Counted from the stretch's first letter, positions 11,428 through 24,821 are shown. The stretch: 64,000 nt of DNA from Jaltomata sinuosa (GCA_003996215.1 QJPP01000449.1:62001-126000), one strand, 5' to 3'. Notes: a model not told the origin generated them from the letters alone. A program made the numbers and translations.

Positions 11428-13039
11428 ATTCTTCAGAATTGAATCAATGTGTAACCAAGTTCGTAAGTTTTTCTTCTCATTATCTATCTTTTATTTGATA
11501 ATATATGAATTTATGTATGGATGCTTGAATGAATTTTCTCTTTCACATACTCTAGTTTCTTTAAAATATTCATACTTAAAAAGAACTTTTCAATCTTAAT
11601 TAGTTGTTGTATCTGTTAATTAGAAGTTAAGTCGATTTGTGTTAAATCTCTTAAACATAACCACTTTTTTAGATTCAATTTTTTTTCTTACCTAAAATAA
11701 GTGGTTAATTCAACATTAAAAGAAGGGATATAATTCAGTTTTTCCAATCTACAATCTGAAACAAAATCTACAATGAGTGGTTCAATTTTTTATCTGTTTA
11801 AGTATTCACATTTGGTAAATATTTATCTTAAATCATCTCTATCTTAAACTATAGTAATAGTGGCATCATTTGTATTTAATCAATGGACTGATCATTTTTA
11901 TTTAAGAAAAATAACTACTCCATTTACTACTAAAAACACCTCAAAAATTGATCCAGAGAAACTGAGGGATTCAATCGGTCAAAAATCGAGGGAACAGACC
12001 ATGTCCCTCGATCTCTATACTTTTTATTTATTTTATTATTATTATTTTAATAAATTGTCCTTGTTTGTCGAGTAGTCTGTCATTATTTTTAATGTATTTT
12101 TGAGCGGATAATATTTCTTTGAATAAAATTGGGTAAATCGACAGATAAAGTCAGTTATTATAGAAATAAAATTATTTTACCAACATGACCATGTTCGACA
12201 TTTTATTTAATTTATAAAAATTAAAATAAATATAAAAATATAAAAATAATTTATTTTATTTTAATTTGAAAACCTAACAGACAAGGTCGTAATGTCTATC
12301 AACTTCTTGGTAAAAATTGGATCAACTCATATAATAGAAAAGTCGACGGGCTACCTGACCCTGCCCGTAAGTTTTTCTAATTAAATTGACCTATATCTAA
12401 TTTCTTCATCCCTTTCTCTCTTCTCTTCTCTGATTTTTCCGCAACCCCAACCCCAATCCCCCACCGATACAATCACCAGCTACCACCATTCGTCCAAAGC
12501 CCCATCGTTCCTCCTTCATTGTCGTCGTCCCCATCACTGCCCTCCTTCACTGTTTTGTCAGTTTCAAAGCTTAGGGTTTAAAAATAAATTTGATTACATT
12601 GTTATTGTTAGACTTGATGTTAAGTGTTAATGTATTAGTTAATTTAGGTTAGTTTTTATCCATTAAATTTTGTGATTTATCGTGTAATTGATGTGAATGA
12701 ACTTACATTAGCGATAATTTTAAGTTGAATTTGTGAAGATATTAGGTTGAATTTGTGGTGAATTTATGTTGAATTTGTAATGATTTTAGGTTGAATCCAT
12801 TATTAGTCAAAAATTTGCAGTAATGCTTTTTTTTTTATTTATTAAAATAATTGTAGATATTTTATGTTCATTATCAATATAATGTATTAGTTAATTTGAA
12901 ATTTGTAAATTTAGTTTAATTTAGATTCTTGGTATTGTGAATTGTTATTTTAGGTTCTTGATATTGTTAGGTCAGACTCACAGACATCCACTCCACTATT
13001 GACCCAACCTTATACACTTTCGGCATAGGCACCAACACA

Positions 13040-14502
13040 CGATGCACCAGCATCGATAGATGGTGAGCTACAGCCGGGAGTAAAGGACAATCTTAGTAGG
13101 ATGGTGATCATGCCTAACAGAGCTAGGTAAGTTTCTTTTTCATAATTGATTTATTCAATTTTATCATCTTAATCATTTATCACTTGACTAGTTTATTATC
13201 TTTTTGCATGTTTTTTCCAGATAAAAAGAGCAAAAATGCGCTCAAGAAGAGCATTAGAAGGCTTAATGATAAGCCTTGTTTATCGTGGAGTGGAATTTTA
13301 GCGAAGACACAACAAGACATGTTTAATCAGTTTAAGGTATTATTACTTATTATTTGGTAAAAGTTTATATTAACTCATCAGAATATATCTAACGTTGTTC
13401 ACTTGGTTTGCAGACATTGTGTACATGGCTTCCAAAATAAAACAAAAAAAATTTCACGATATACAAAAGGAAGGCTAGTTTTAGGATGTCAGACTGATAT
13501 CGGAGATGCCCGAAAGCATAAAAAGAAACCTGATTGGTTTCTAGCTCATCTTTATGAAGGTCTTTATGTATATTGGAGGATCCTCAAGTTTTTGGCTAAA
13601 TTTGAACAAGCAAAGAAAGCCAAGAGGTCCACAAAAGGTGACGCGTTGCACATTGCGATACAATTCAAACTTCAAATCATGATGTGTGTGTAACTTGCAC
13701 ATCATGAGCTGCTCTTTTATCACTAGATCAAAGCTTTAGCGTTCTGGCCCTAATGTTTGAGTTCATATTGTTTACTTGCCAACACTTTTTATTTCACTAC
13801 CAGGTGAATGTGGGTAGCTTTATTCCCAAAAATAAAAAGCGTATGACTAAGGTACCATCTTCAACTCCACCTCTCAATACATTAAATTTGGTGCTCCGAT
13901 CATTGAGGTGAGATCTTCTTTCCTGAATGCCTCAAGCAATTCAGCTAATGAGAACGGTGGTAAAAAAATTCAGGACCAAGCAATTATTTGAGTATTTATG
14001 ATGCAACGTAATTGACTGAGGGTAATATTTCACATCGCTCAAGCAATAAATTTTTAATGAGTTTAAGGTATATTTGAATTTCTTGTTTTAATTCAAATAC
14101 TATACTTATCGTGATTCATTCCTAACATTAGACATTTAACATTTTTTTGCAGAAAAAGTGGGCAGTGCTTCCCCATCACGATAGGAAAATTATTACTAAA
14201 TTGAAGAAGGAAGAAAGTCATTACTAATCAACTTATTTTTATCGACTCACAAGAGAGGTACGAAGCCCAGGAGGTGCATATATGGGAAGAACTATGCAGA
14301 CACCGAATCATTCATGAGAACTTTAAGTAGAGAAGTGAACTTAGGAAAGAAAGTTAGAGCATCTGAAATGGGTGACTCCTTGCACGATGTTGGCATAGAG
14401 ACTATTAAGAGGAGACTTGTCCATGTTCGTCATGTTTGTTGTCTTGTGGATAAGCCTTCTTCTAGTAGTTCACATGAGGATGTGGTGGAAAACACCCCTT
14501 GA
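13040..14502 (+). pseudogene. Transposase_24-like (En/Spm-associated) pseudogene, copy 1
   Basis: Exon-like blocks separated by GT...AG introns are visible: IDGELQPGVKDNLSRMVI ending near 13128, LNDKPCLSWSGILAKTQQDM to about 13336, and from 13413 a block with KPDWFLAHLYEGLYVYW, LKFLAKFEQAKKAKRSTKG and ALHIAIQF. The pattern 'W..YW..........SEQAKK.R...G..LH' is what I recall for the plant-specific transposase family PF03004. Frameshifts after TLCTWLPK and missing residues show decay. The tail near 14314-14502 includes RASEMGDSLHDVGIETIKRR. A second copy lies at 56470-58847. Confidence 0.6.
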
Positions 14503-14759
14503 CTTATATTAGATACTTGTTTAGAATTACTATTAGATGTTTCATACATTTCAATTTATTTGTCTTAGTTTGTCTGAACACGAAGTTTAAGAAATTAATG
14601 AAGAATTTTGAATCTTGTGTCTTAAACTAAATATATGAGTAATGTATTAAAACCTCATTTAATCTTGTAATCTTAAACATATCATGTGGGATCTTAAACC
14701 TTTTTGTTATCTAGCTGTAACTGAAAAATAATGTCCCTTATTTGAAAATGATTCTGCTT

Positions 14760-15240
14760 TTGAACTAGTTCCTCCTTGACACTAAAATTGGATAGTGAGG
14801 CCTAAAAAGCCTAAGTTGAGAATGAATGATGAAAAACGTGATAATTGAGGCTTCAAGCCTAAGTTTAGAGTGAAAAAGTAGTTATGTTAGACTTTGACCC
14901 GATGAGAGAAGAAGAAAAAAGATATATAAAAAATCAAATCTGAAAAAAAAATATAAATAAAGAGAATCATAAGGGATAAAAAGAACTGCCCTAGAGTCGA
15001 TGAAAGTAGAGAAAAAAAGAAAAAAAAGTAAAGGCTGAAAAAGTGAAAAGGGATGAAAATGAAAAAGTGTAGTGTTTAAGGGAGGCATAGTCACTATTTC
15101 CCAAAATTTATATCCTACTCGTTCCAAAGCCTATATTATATTACAAGCTTAAAAAATTCATTATGTGATCTCAATAGAGTATTCTCATGATAGTGACAAT
15201 ACAAAATAAAGACAAGTAATGGTATCTGCATATATAGCAT
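14760..15240 (+). repeat. Purine-rich noncoding tail shared by the two transposon copies
   Basis: This stretch and 58370-58847 are near-identical. Each includes an AGGCTT-C-AAGCCT inverted repeat (14848-14860 and 58444-58456) and a long A/G-rich strand. No frame is supported. Confidence 0.7.
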
Positions 15241-15838
15241 ATTAATTCTTTGTGAGTGTTGAATGTTTTTGTTCTCTTTAGTCTCTTTGTCCCATTGTTC
15301 ATGTATATATGTGTGTTGTTTTAAGATGTTTCTTTGTTCTATTGTGAGGTGTAATGACCCATTCCATTGCTATTAAATTTTTTATGATAAAACATAAGAA
15401 TTTAAATTTTTATTGATATGAATTTTTTTTGAAATAACAATTTAATTATTAAAAAATATTAAATAAAATAGAGTAAAAAATGGGACCGATCAGACGAGTC
15501 CGTCATAGCGGTCTGCTAGATGCTATAGAGAGCTTGCTGCAACAAGGATATTACCTTGGCGGTGAAGCACGCGAACCAAAATTCTGAGTTTTAATGTATT
15601 TCAGAGTCCAGCTCTTATTCTAAAGAAGGTTCTCTCCTATAAACACCGCTAGGGTTATTCCTAAGTTAGGACACCAAGAACAAAGAGAAAAATCTCTCAA
15701 AGAAATGTGATTCTACCATCCTTCTCGCTGGTTCTCCATCAAAAAATTTGGATGGGGAGCAAGAAGTGAAGATGCATGGATTTCATGGTAGCCGCTTGGC
15801 GTCAAGGTAGGTTATGATTTACTTGAGTATAAACTTTG

Positions 15839-18128
15839 TGTCACGCCTTAAGGTTACCCCTAGACGTAACACGGGACTTGGGACCACAAGTGCCCAAGCT
15901 AACCCTTGGCCATAACATTCTCAAGCATAACAAAGATAAGCGGAAGCATATAGATAAAGTCGGAATAACATAAGTGGATAATCAAGTCAAATAGAAATAC
16001 AAGATCCATAAGAAGACTCGAATATTGTCTATGTCTGAAAGCCTCTACTCATAACATAAGAGTTGCTAGGACAAAACCCTAGCTAACTCGAAGTACAAAA
16101 ATGGGAAACTACACACTAAAAGCATAACTAGCCCTCGATCTAAGAGGACTCACCAATTGGAGTAAGATATGGCTTGAAAGATCTAGCCACACACCTGAGG
16201 AGTAACACCTGAATCTGCATCATCAAAGGATGCAGCGAGGATATGCGTCAGTACTATAGAATATACCGAGTATGTGAGAAATGCATATTCACAAAGAAAA
16301 CATGCTAAGTATGCTTTAATAACTGAAATCATGCTTTAAAAGTAAAGCAGGATGCAAAGACTCTAAGAAATACCATAAGCTGAAACATGATCATAAACAG
16401 TGAGTCTGAAATCTGAATAAGAGTTAAATGCAATTTAAAATCATAAACTATTTTTGTGGGAGGTTCTCTAACCGACATAGACTATGTGAGCTACATGGAA
16501 TTCGATGTATATTCTCCATCGAGAGGACCCAATATACCTTGCCAGGGTATAGAGGCATGACTGTGGCGTGATCACTAAATCTGATGCCCAACAGAGGGGA
16601 CTTAGAACCTACAGGGGCATGTAGTTCTGGGACTATGGGTACTCTCACCCTGTCCAACTCAGTGCTAATACTACTCCCAAAACATGTATGTATAGCTCAT
16701 ATAATATTGGGGGATATCTAATGCCAAAACTGATCATAACTAGTGGCATATCTGATGTCAAATCTATTCATAAAAATATGGGGCATATCTGATGCCATAT
16801 CAATTTCGTATCATAAGTCTTAAAGCTTTGCAAAACTATAATTCGAGATATACTTTCCTTTATAAAATCATACTTGAAGAATTAGGCATGCAATTTCATA
16901 AAGTTCATAAGATCATGATATCTAATCATGCCCACTCTCACTTGAAAACATGCAATTTAATGCAATCATGCTAGAAATTAACTTTAATGCTTGGTCCTTT
17001 AAATCTAGTAAAGGAATCATAATCAAATCATAATTAAGTAATAAGAAACCATGAATTTAAGCATAGAAATTGATTTCATAAGTTTTCCCCAAATTTAGAT
17101 CTAAACCCTAGATTCATAAGTTCATAATTCAAGATAAGAGTTGGGAGTTTTGGGTACAAGGGTGAGAGGAACCCATTGTTGAATACCCACATACCTTGAT
17201 AGAAGATAACCCACTTCAATTGGAAAGACTTGGGAGAATTGATCTTGGAGCTTGAAACTTGGAGCTTGGAGAAGAACTTTTCCTCTTTGGGAGTTGATTG
17301 AAGAATTTAGGAGGAACTTAGGCTAATGAGGGTGAAAACCCTTCTTGAAGTAGTCAAAACGACATCATTTAGGAATTAAAAGAGTGGGTAAAGACTAAAA
17401 TACCCCTGGGAAATAATTAAGAAAAAGCTGGAAATGGGTCGGCTTCAGGTTCTACGGATTGGTTCCATGGGCCATCGTTTGAACCACGACTCGTGGTTCC
17501 AACTCATAGAACCTGGTCGACTAGGCAGTCTACCGAAGATGGTATACGACTCAAAAATATGGATCTGTCATTTGAACAATGGGTCATCAACTGGACTCGT
17601 CGTTCCTGGGAAGTCAGTTGACCTCCGGTCGAACCACAACTCAGGACGATGGGTCGTCATTTAGATGACGGGTCGTAGAACCCATTCATTATTTCTGAAA
17701 GGACTTATCTGGTCTCTGGTTATGAAACCATGACTTTGAATGACGGGTCATCATCAAGACGATGGGTCATCAAATCGAGTTGTGGAATCTGAGAGATTAC
17801 CATTCCTCTGAATATTTTCCACGAGTAGTGTTTACGGTCCGTGATTCAAACCATGACCCGTATAAATAACTCCTGGTTCCTGGGGACTTAGTAAATCCTC
17901 AGGTTTGGTTCCACGAGTGCATTCTACAGTCCGTAGAATGAACCACGGTCTGTAGACTCCACTTGTGGTTTTAAACCAGTGGCTGAAAAACACAAGTCAG
18001 GGATCACGACTTCAAACCTTGACTCGTGGTTCAGACCACGATCCGTCGTTGGACCGGTGATTCTTGGAAAGTTGGATTTTTCTGCAACCTTGAGTTTAAA
18101 AAGCTGAATTGATTTCTGGGGTGTTACA
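15839..18128 (-). mobile_element. Solo LTR H (2290 bp), element 1 family
   Basis: On the plus strand it begins TGTCACGCC and ends GGTGTTACA, the complement of TGTAACACC...GGCGTGACA. It is flanked by perfect 5-bp duplications CTTTG (15834-15838 and 18129-18133). It resembles the LTR of element 1 in reverse (for example 15860-15920 against 8690-8770). It is inserted in LTR F. No internal region is present. Frames within it are chance. Confidence 0.92.
17481..17499. repeat. Perfect inverted repeat in LTR H
   Basis: GAACCACGA-C-TCGTGGTTC is a 9-bp perfect inverted repeat around one base. Looser copies of CCACGA/TCGTGG occur throughout 17440-18060 and in the matching part of element 1's LTRs. Confidence 0.85.
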
Positions 18129-21100
18129 CTTTGATTAGTGAAACGTATATGTTGTATAGAATTAAAGGGAGAAAGCATGATTAAGCCTTTGAGCATGATG
18201 TTCGGATGAATGTCGCCTATAATGATGTAAAAAAGAGACTGCTTGTGTGATGATCTGTATGTAATTAGCATTATATGATCTAAACTCGGATTAGCTTAAT
18301 AATATTAAGGGTTAGAAAGAATTGTGGTATTGATAAACCTATTTGTATGTGTTCTTGGTGGCGTGTTCACTTTTTGGTGATTATGTTCTTGTTGCTTTGA
18401 TATGAAGTGTGGAGTGATATTCAAAAATCATGATATAGATTCCCTAAGAGAAAACTAATGGGAGAAAAATATGACTAGATATTAAAGTATGACCCGTAGA
18501 AAAAGGTGAATAAATTAGAAGTTGTGTTGTAAGTAGAATATTGACAAACTGTCTGATAGACGACTAATGATGTGGTGTTCATGAATGTGATGGTAATATA
18601 CATGATGGGAGTTTGTGCTTAAACTAGAATTAATGGTCCTTGGCATGATAATGATGTTGAGTAATTGAGATAAAGTTATGATGTGTTATGTGGAGTTAGA
18701 CTTTAATTAATTGTGTATATGTATTATGAATTGATAAAACATGTTGATTGGTGTAACACCCAAAAAATTCTAAGCTAATACCCAAACCTTTTTCATGAGT
18801 GTAATGATCATTTATCTAGTGTGGTGAGTGCTTTGGATGTGAATCATATTCATAAGAAACTCCTATCATCAAGTTAAGTTGCAAGCACCTCAACCAAATG
18901 AGTTTTCATGTAAGACTAAACTAGAGTCAATTTCAAACGACTATTTCTTCTAGAATATAAAGAGTTAGGTGACTTAGTACCCATTAAATTAAAGTTTTTT
19001 GAGTCTTCTTTCCAACGCCACTGACTGCACATTAATCCGAGTCCGGAGTAAAAAGTTATGGATATTTTACTGCAGCACTGTCAGTGACCACAGACGGGAT
19101 GACGACCCACGAAACAGAACTACGGTCCATACTGTGACTCATAAAAACAGACCCGAGCCTTAAAATTTTCACCATCAAAATCACTGGTTGGTCCACGATC
19201 AGTAGACCAAAACCACAATCCATAGAGTGACCCGTAGTTTGTCAAAATTCAGCTTTTATTCCCCAGATTCCACGAGTGACTTGATGGGTCATCATTTAGA
19301 ATGACGGTCCGTTCTGTAACCCGTGGAATCACCTTTAGAGAGGTACCAAGTTCTTTAAATTCCACGAGTGGATTAACGACCCATCAACCCATTCCATGAC
19401 CCGTCAATCCATCCATAGGACCCACGATTTCAGTTTTTCTAATTTATTCAATGGGGGTAAATTAGTATTTTCCTTCACTTTTTAACTCCTATACAAAGTC
19501 GTTTAGGCCTATTCAAAGGGGTATTTATTCATACTAAGTTATATTTCTCCTCATTCCTTCAATTCAAGCTCCAAAAAAAGAAAAGAGGTTCTTCTCTCAA
19601 GCTCTAAGGACTAGGGTTTCATCTCCAAGTCTCCATCCTCAAATCCCAAGTTAGGAAAGCTTCAAGTTCATGTATGTGGGTATTTAATAAGAGAACTCCT
19701 TCACCCTTATGCCCAAAACCCCAATCTTCAAAATTGATTTTTTGGATTTCTAAATTAGGGTTCTTACCCAATTCTCATGAGTTTCTCTATAAATTGTTTC
19801 CTCGTGATTCTTCTACGAATTCTAACTCTAAATTGCATGATTTTACATGGATTTTTATAAGTGGTTTTCTATTCATGATTTGAAGACTAACCCTTGTTCA
19901 ATTTGTAAAATTATTATGAATTCAGTTTACTAGCATCAATTCATGGTTTGTCACCTTTTACCCATGTTTCATATGAGATTCCTTAAGTGTTTTCAAAAGC
20001 CCATGCATTGAGAATGATTTCTAGTATGATTTCACCCTATGGTATGTTTTCAATTGAAAACTCTATTTTTAAAGTCTATAAATCTATGCATGTGTTGAGC
20101 AAGTTTTCCATGATTTTGCTACAAGCATGATGAACAAGAAATATTTTCAAATACATAATTTTTAGCATATGATTTATGACATGATATGGAGCTTAGGCTC
20201 ACAGCAGTATATTCATGATTTGTATGACATCCTAATGTTCAATTAATTCTCATGAACTATTTTCAAAACCAAGGTTTGTGAGTTGTATGATGATCCGAGT
20301 TTTCTAATATGATTATGATTATGAACAAGATTTTATATCTAGATATGTCACATGTATGTGAGCTTTATGATATGTTTTTGTAACGATCAAATTCGTCGTT
20401 ATTTTAGGAATCACGAAGTTGAAAATTTCGAGAACTAATTAAAATTACGATTATATTAAGTGGGGTGACGTGATGGAAAATTTCAGATATTTAGAAATTG
20501 TCCAGGCTGACATCACTCTACTATAGTGATATTTATTCCTCTATAGCGTTACTGCCATAGCGGAAGGTCAATCGTTATAGCGGAGGGAAGGGAGGCAGTA
20601 GCCTCAAGACGAGTTTTAATAAAAGAATTCCCCTCCTCAGTTGGAAATAATAGGCTACTCCAAGGCTTGTGAGCCATGAGGAGGAGGGATTCCAGCTAAA
20701 AGGACATGAAACTATGGATTCGAGCCTGCAGAATTGCCCGAGAACGCCTTCACGAAGCCAGAAAGGGCATGGAACAACTGCTTGGCATCCAGGTAGGCTA
20801 GGTTTTCTTCACAAAGTATATTTGACCATTTTTATTTCCTATTTATTGTGTAAAATGAAAGAGAGAAACCATGCTTAAGCCTTCTGTAACGACCTGCTCC
20901 GTCGTTACTGAAAATATCTGCGATCAAGGCAGGTGTCTCTCATTTGTAATAAGTGTTAGGATTAATTCTATATTATGGAGAGTACATTTGGTATGTACTA
21001 AGGTCATAGAATACTCTTAGCACAAAGTTAAGTTGAAAGCTTCCTTATCGATTAAGTTTCGGGCTAAGTTCAAACTAGGGTCAACTTCAAATATGCTTTA

Positions 21101-21274
21101 CTCCTAGAATATAAGGAGTTAGGGGTCCCAATACCCACCAAATTAAAGATCTCTAAGTCCTCTTTCTAACTCCATGGACCGTTCATCAATCTGCTTCCTG
21201 AGTAAAAAGGTATGACTATTTTACTGAAGACTATCCGTGCTGAAAATTTGAGTCCGTTATAGCGGAATTTAGGT

Positions 21275-21298
21275 CGCTATAGCGGTACCGCTATAGCG
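21275..21298. repeat. 24-bp perfect palindrome
   Basis: Two CGCTATAGCG palindromes flank a central GTAC, and the whole 24 bp equals its own reverse complement. The matching site in the 3' LTR (about 26772-26795) is decayed. Confidence 0.95.
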
Positions 21299-22267
21299 GT
21301 TGGCCGTCTGCTACAGCGGAATAACGAAACCAGAAAGCCCAAAAATGGATTTTATAATCTCATTCTCCCTTCTTTAGTCAAAAATAGATGAGGGTTGCTC
21401 CAAGAACCCTCCTAGGATGCTCCAAAGCTTGGGAGCCATGGGGAGGAGGGATTCCAGCGAAAGGGACGCAAAACCATGGATTCGGGCCTACAGAATTGTT
21501 AGGGAATGTCTTCACGGATCCAGAAAGGGCATGGAACATCTACTCGGCATTCAGGTAGGCTAGGTTTCTTCCCAAGAGTAGATTGACCATTTTTATTTCC
21601 TATTATTATGTAGAATCAAAGGGAGAATCCATGATTAGGCCTTCGGGCATGGAGTCTGGCGGATTCATTACTGGTTATGTGTAAATTAAGAATTGTATGG
21701 ATTGAAGGGTTGGTTTTGTGATACGTATAATGGGGATATTTTATTGTCTTGGTAGACTAAAATGATAGGCTCGGAAACTGGAACGTTGGGAAAGTTCGGG
21801 GAACCGAGAGAATGCTTGGGAGCTACAGGTAATGGAAATGGTAAACTCCTAGATAGGGTTTTGGGAATGTAAATGGCATGATTTATAGTTGTTGGTTTTA
21901 CTAAGGCTAAGGGGAGGTGCTCCCACTCAGTTTTCGGTGTTGGGTAAAGTCTCGGGAATCACGTAGTTGCTAAATTATGCTAAGAAAGAAAATCATTCAT
22001 TATATGTCAGTAAGGGGAAATAGGTTTGTCCTTGGACCAAGTTTGGGCTAAGTCATCTACCCAGGGAGGGGTAGGTGATGGCTTACAATTCCTGTGAATG
22101 TTGTATACTTTTGTATTCTCATCTACGTGTTTTTATAAATTACATTGCTTAGGGAAGTTGTGTAGAATGTCTAAGGTTCCTGTTTTACAGTATGTGAGTT
22201 GAACGGTGTATTTACTTGTTGGTTTACAAGTTATGTGTTCATCCATTTGACTGTGGATTATTGACAT

Positions 22268-22425
22268 TCAGTTGGCTCGGGTACCATGCCTGGTACGAGA
22301 ATACTAACGGTTGGCTTGGGTACTATGCCTGGTATGGGTATAACAAATAGTTGGCTCAGGTACCATGTCTGGTATGGGAAAATATTAACGGTTGGCTTGG
22401 GTACCACACCTGGTATGGGTTTACT
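22268..22425 (+). repeat. GGTACC-bearing tandem repeat, about 40-bp unit, four copies
   Basis: Each unit reads approximately GGTTGGCTCGGGTACCATGC then CTGGTATGGG and a short AT-rich spacer. The same array sits at the same LTR position in D's 3' LTR, A, I, C, G and J. Confidence 0.88.
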
Positions 22426-22520
22426 TTACTACATTATTTCATTGATATTGTTGCATTGTGTGATTGGTGTTGGTTCCATGACTGGACTAGGCTGTGTTTA
22501 TAAATTCAGATATTACTTGT

Positions 22521-22860
22521 GGTCTTAGTGAAGGCTGGGTTGTTATATTATGTTATTAGTTGGTCTTGGTATAGGTCGGGTTGTTATATTATATTGTACT
22601 TTTGGTCTTGGTGTAGACCGGGTAATTATATTGTGAGTTTGGTCTTGGTGTAGGCCGGGTAATTATATTGTGAGTTTGGTCTTGGTGTAGGCTGGGTAAT
22701 TATATTGTGAGTTTGGTCTTGGTGTAGGTCGGGTAATTATATTGTGAGTTTGGTCTTGGTGTAGGCCGGATTGTTATATTATGGTATTAGTTGGTCTTGG
22801 TGTAGATCGGGTTATGATGTTAACTATTAGTTGGTCTTGGTGTAGACCGGGTTATCATGT
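22521..22860 (+). repeat. LTR minisatellite, nine units (element D 5' LTR)
   Basis: The unit core is GGTCTTGGTGTAGGCCGGG followed by an AT-rich spacer such as TAATTATATTGTGAGTTT. One more isolated unit lies near 22984. Confidence 0.9.
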
Positions 22861-23942
22861 TAACACATAGATGTGTTGAGGGGATCTGAGTGGGTCCGGA
22901 CTATGTAAAAGAGGTTATGAGTTCACAATTTATTTTCATTAAGTGTATTAATGATGATCAAGAATTAGTTATGGTTAATGAGCTAAGGGTGGGTCTTGGT
23001 GTAGACCGGGTAGCCTGCTGAACACTTAGGTATGGTTAGAGGATCCTTGGAAAGTCCAAGTTTTGGGATTAGAAAGGGATTTAGATATAACTATTTGGTT
23101 GTCATTGAATGTGTCAACGGTTGCTAGATGATTTTCATGTGATTGGTCAATTTCGAGTAAGACGTAAGGTCTAGGGTTTGTAGTTGTTGGTTGTTATAAC
23201 CAGGACTGAAAGTTGTCCTAGAGGTCTGGGAAGGACCGGACACTAGTAAGTAATACTATGGGTATAAGTGATTTGGTTGGGCAGTTAGCCGGGTTAAGTC
23301 TGAATATTTAGTCAAGGAGGTGACTTGGGAAGTCTAGGTATCAAGGTGACTTGGGAAGTCTAGGTGACAAGGTGACTTGGTAAGTCTAAAGGTTAGGATA
23401 GTCGGTTCCAAAAGGGGGAATTGATAAAAGTGATGTTGAAAGGGGTGAAGCATTTACCTTGTGCATTTTACCTTGATTTTTATATGATGGTAGGAGTGAA
23501 TTCGGGTCAACTGATGATGCCTACCAGTATGTGTGTTTGTACTGATTCTACTTTTGCTATACCTTTTTGGGTATAGTCTTGTTGCAAGGTTGGTGATGTT
23601 TCACAGGTTCAGGATTGCGGTGATCTTCCAGTAGCTCCTACTTTCCTTCTATGGTGGGAGTCGTGTCATCTTATGTCATATACTCATCTTGTAAAATCTC
23701 TTGTACCGGCTTAGACTAGGTTCTAGGGAGGTTGTTTCATATTGTAAATGTTTTCCGCAAATTCTTTAAGTCGTTTATTTTTCTAAACTATTTGTAAAAA
23801 GGATTTCTCATGTATTTAAGGGACTTATTTAATGGTTTATTTTCTTTTAAGCATTGCCTGTTGGTTCAGGTGGTAATGGTTCTCCTATCTAGGTGGATTA
23901 GAGTAGGTGCCCGCACGGCCTGGTAGTTAGGTCATGACAAAA

Positions 23943-23956
23943 TGGTATCAGAGCCC
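23943..23956 (+). other. Primer binding site of element D
   Basis: TGGTATCAGAGCCC lies three bases after the LTR end. It is the intact tRNA-Met type site, the same as in element 1. Confidence 0.9.
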
Positions 23957-24533
23957 TGGTTACCGGTCTCCCAGTACAAGAGCAAAATGTCAAATATAGT
24001 CCCGCAGATTGGTGTGTTGATGTCCACATCTAATCCTAGGGAAGCTATGAAGCATTCTAGGAAACACTTCCCTTCTTTCATTCTGTTTTGTGCGGTTTCG
24101 TTACTTGCTTGTATGGGTTGAGTCCAATTGGTATCTCTCGATTCCAATTGGTATCTCAACAAGGTGAAGGATGTCATTGGACTCTGGGTACGACAAACAA
24201 GCAAGAAGGATTGGAACCGGGAAGGTTCCAATTAGTATCTGGACGGGGAGGCTATGTAAAGGTATGGATGGATCGGCTAATGGTCATCCATAAGGCGAAT
24301 AAAAAGTAATGAAACTTATTTGATTGACTATTTAAGCTTGAGGCTTGAGATTGTGCTTATGTGTATTGATGTTGTTTGAATGACTGCAAATGTGTGGTGT
24401 GCAATTATTTGATTTGCTGTGAATGTTTTGGTCCAGGAGGAGTCATAACTTGAATTAGTGTGCTTTGGTTGGTAATTACTTTTTACGTGTACTTAAATTG
24501 GTCAGTAAAGTGGTGTTACATTTTGGAAACGGG

Positions 24534-24557
24534 CTTGCCATTGATAAAAATGGTAAG
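24534..24557 (+). ncRNA. Conserved RNA hairpin, D copy 1
   Basis: Stem CTTGCCAT / ATGGTAAG (8 bp with one G-U) closes the loop TGATAAAA. It lies about 590 nt downstream of the primer site. Homologous hairpins at 24798, 34385 and (minus strand) 63851 and 63457 mostly keep pairing through paired changes. Confidence 0.6.
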
Positions 24558-24797
24558 GGGACAAGGCTTACGACTATAGGGAAACTCCAGTTTCAGGACA
24601 GGCGGGACTGGTTAGGAACCATGGGGGGAAAGGGCTATCATTGCTTGATGGCAGGAAATGCGATAAGGAAAATTTTATGGTAACTCATGATTGTAACTTA
24701 AGGAAAATTTATTCCCACCTTGAAAGTTGTAATTGTTTTAAATGATAAATTGCGATATGCCTTAGTTAGAATTGTTTGCATTACATTTGGGTATAGG

Positions 24798-24821
24798 CTT
24801 ACCATTTATATAGATGGTAAG
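24798..24821 (+). ncRNA. Conserved RNA hairpin, D copy 2
   Basis: Stem CTTACCAT / ATGGTAAG is fully paired around the loop TTATATAG. The surrounding 130 bp repeats the module of copy 1. Confidence 0.6.

Larger units (their letters stand above)
10140..11924. other. AT-rich intergenic DNA without a supported gene
   Basis: The stretch is strongly AT-rich with long A and T runs and no long frame. It holds one MITE candidate (10985-11204) and one very short Asp-rich frame (11347-11427), listed separately. I see nothing else I can support. Confidence 0.6.
11925..15344 (+). mobile_element. CACTA (En/Spm)-like transposon relic, copy 1
   Basis: A TACTACTAAAAACACC end at 11925 resembles a CACTA terminus with its first base changed. 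It is followed by subterminal direct and inverted short repeats around 'tcgagggaacagaccatgt' and 'ccctcga', by CT-rich leader-like DNA (12380-12550) and then by a Transposase_24-type pseudogene. Downstream (14760-15240) is purine-rich noncoding DNA shared with copy 2. No matching 3' terminus is seen, so the right border is only set by LTR F's target site. Class assignment rests on the transposase similarity and the weak terminus. Confidence 0.45.
20885..23939 (+). repeat. 5' LTR of element D (3055 bp)
   Basis: It starts TGTAACGACC and ends GGTCATGACA. It contains a 24-bp perfect palindrome (21275-21298), four copies of a GGTACC-bearing repeat (22268-22425) and nine units of a 37-40-bp minisatellite (22521-22860). 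It matches 26401-29630. Confidence 0.92.

Noticed and set aside
17924..18271. 115-codon minus-strand frame crossing the end of LTR H
   Set aside because: It spans an LTR border and the flanking LTR F, so it is a chance frame in repeats.
22521..22860. CRISPR-like array
   Set aside because: Regular 37-40-bp spacing, but the spacers are also repeated, the DNA is a plant LTR, and no cas gene exists.
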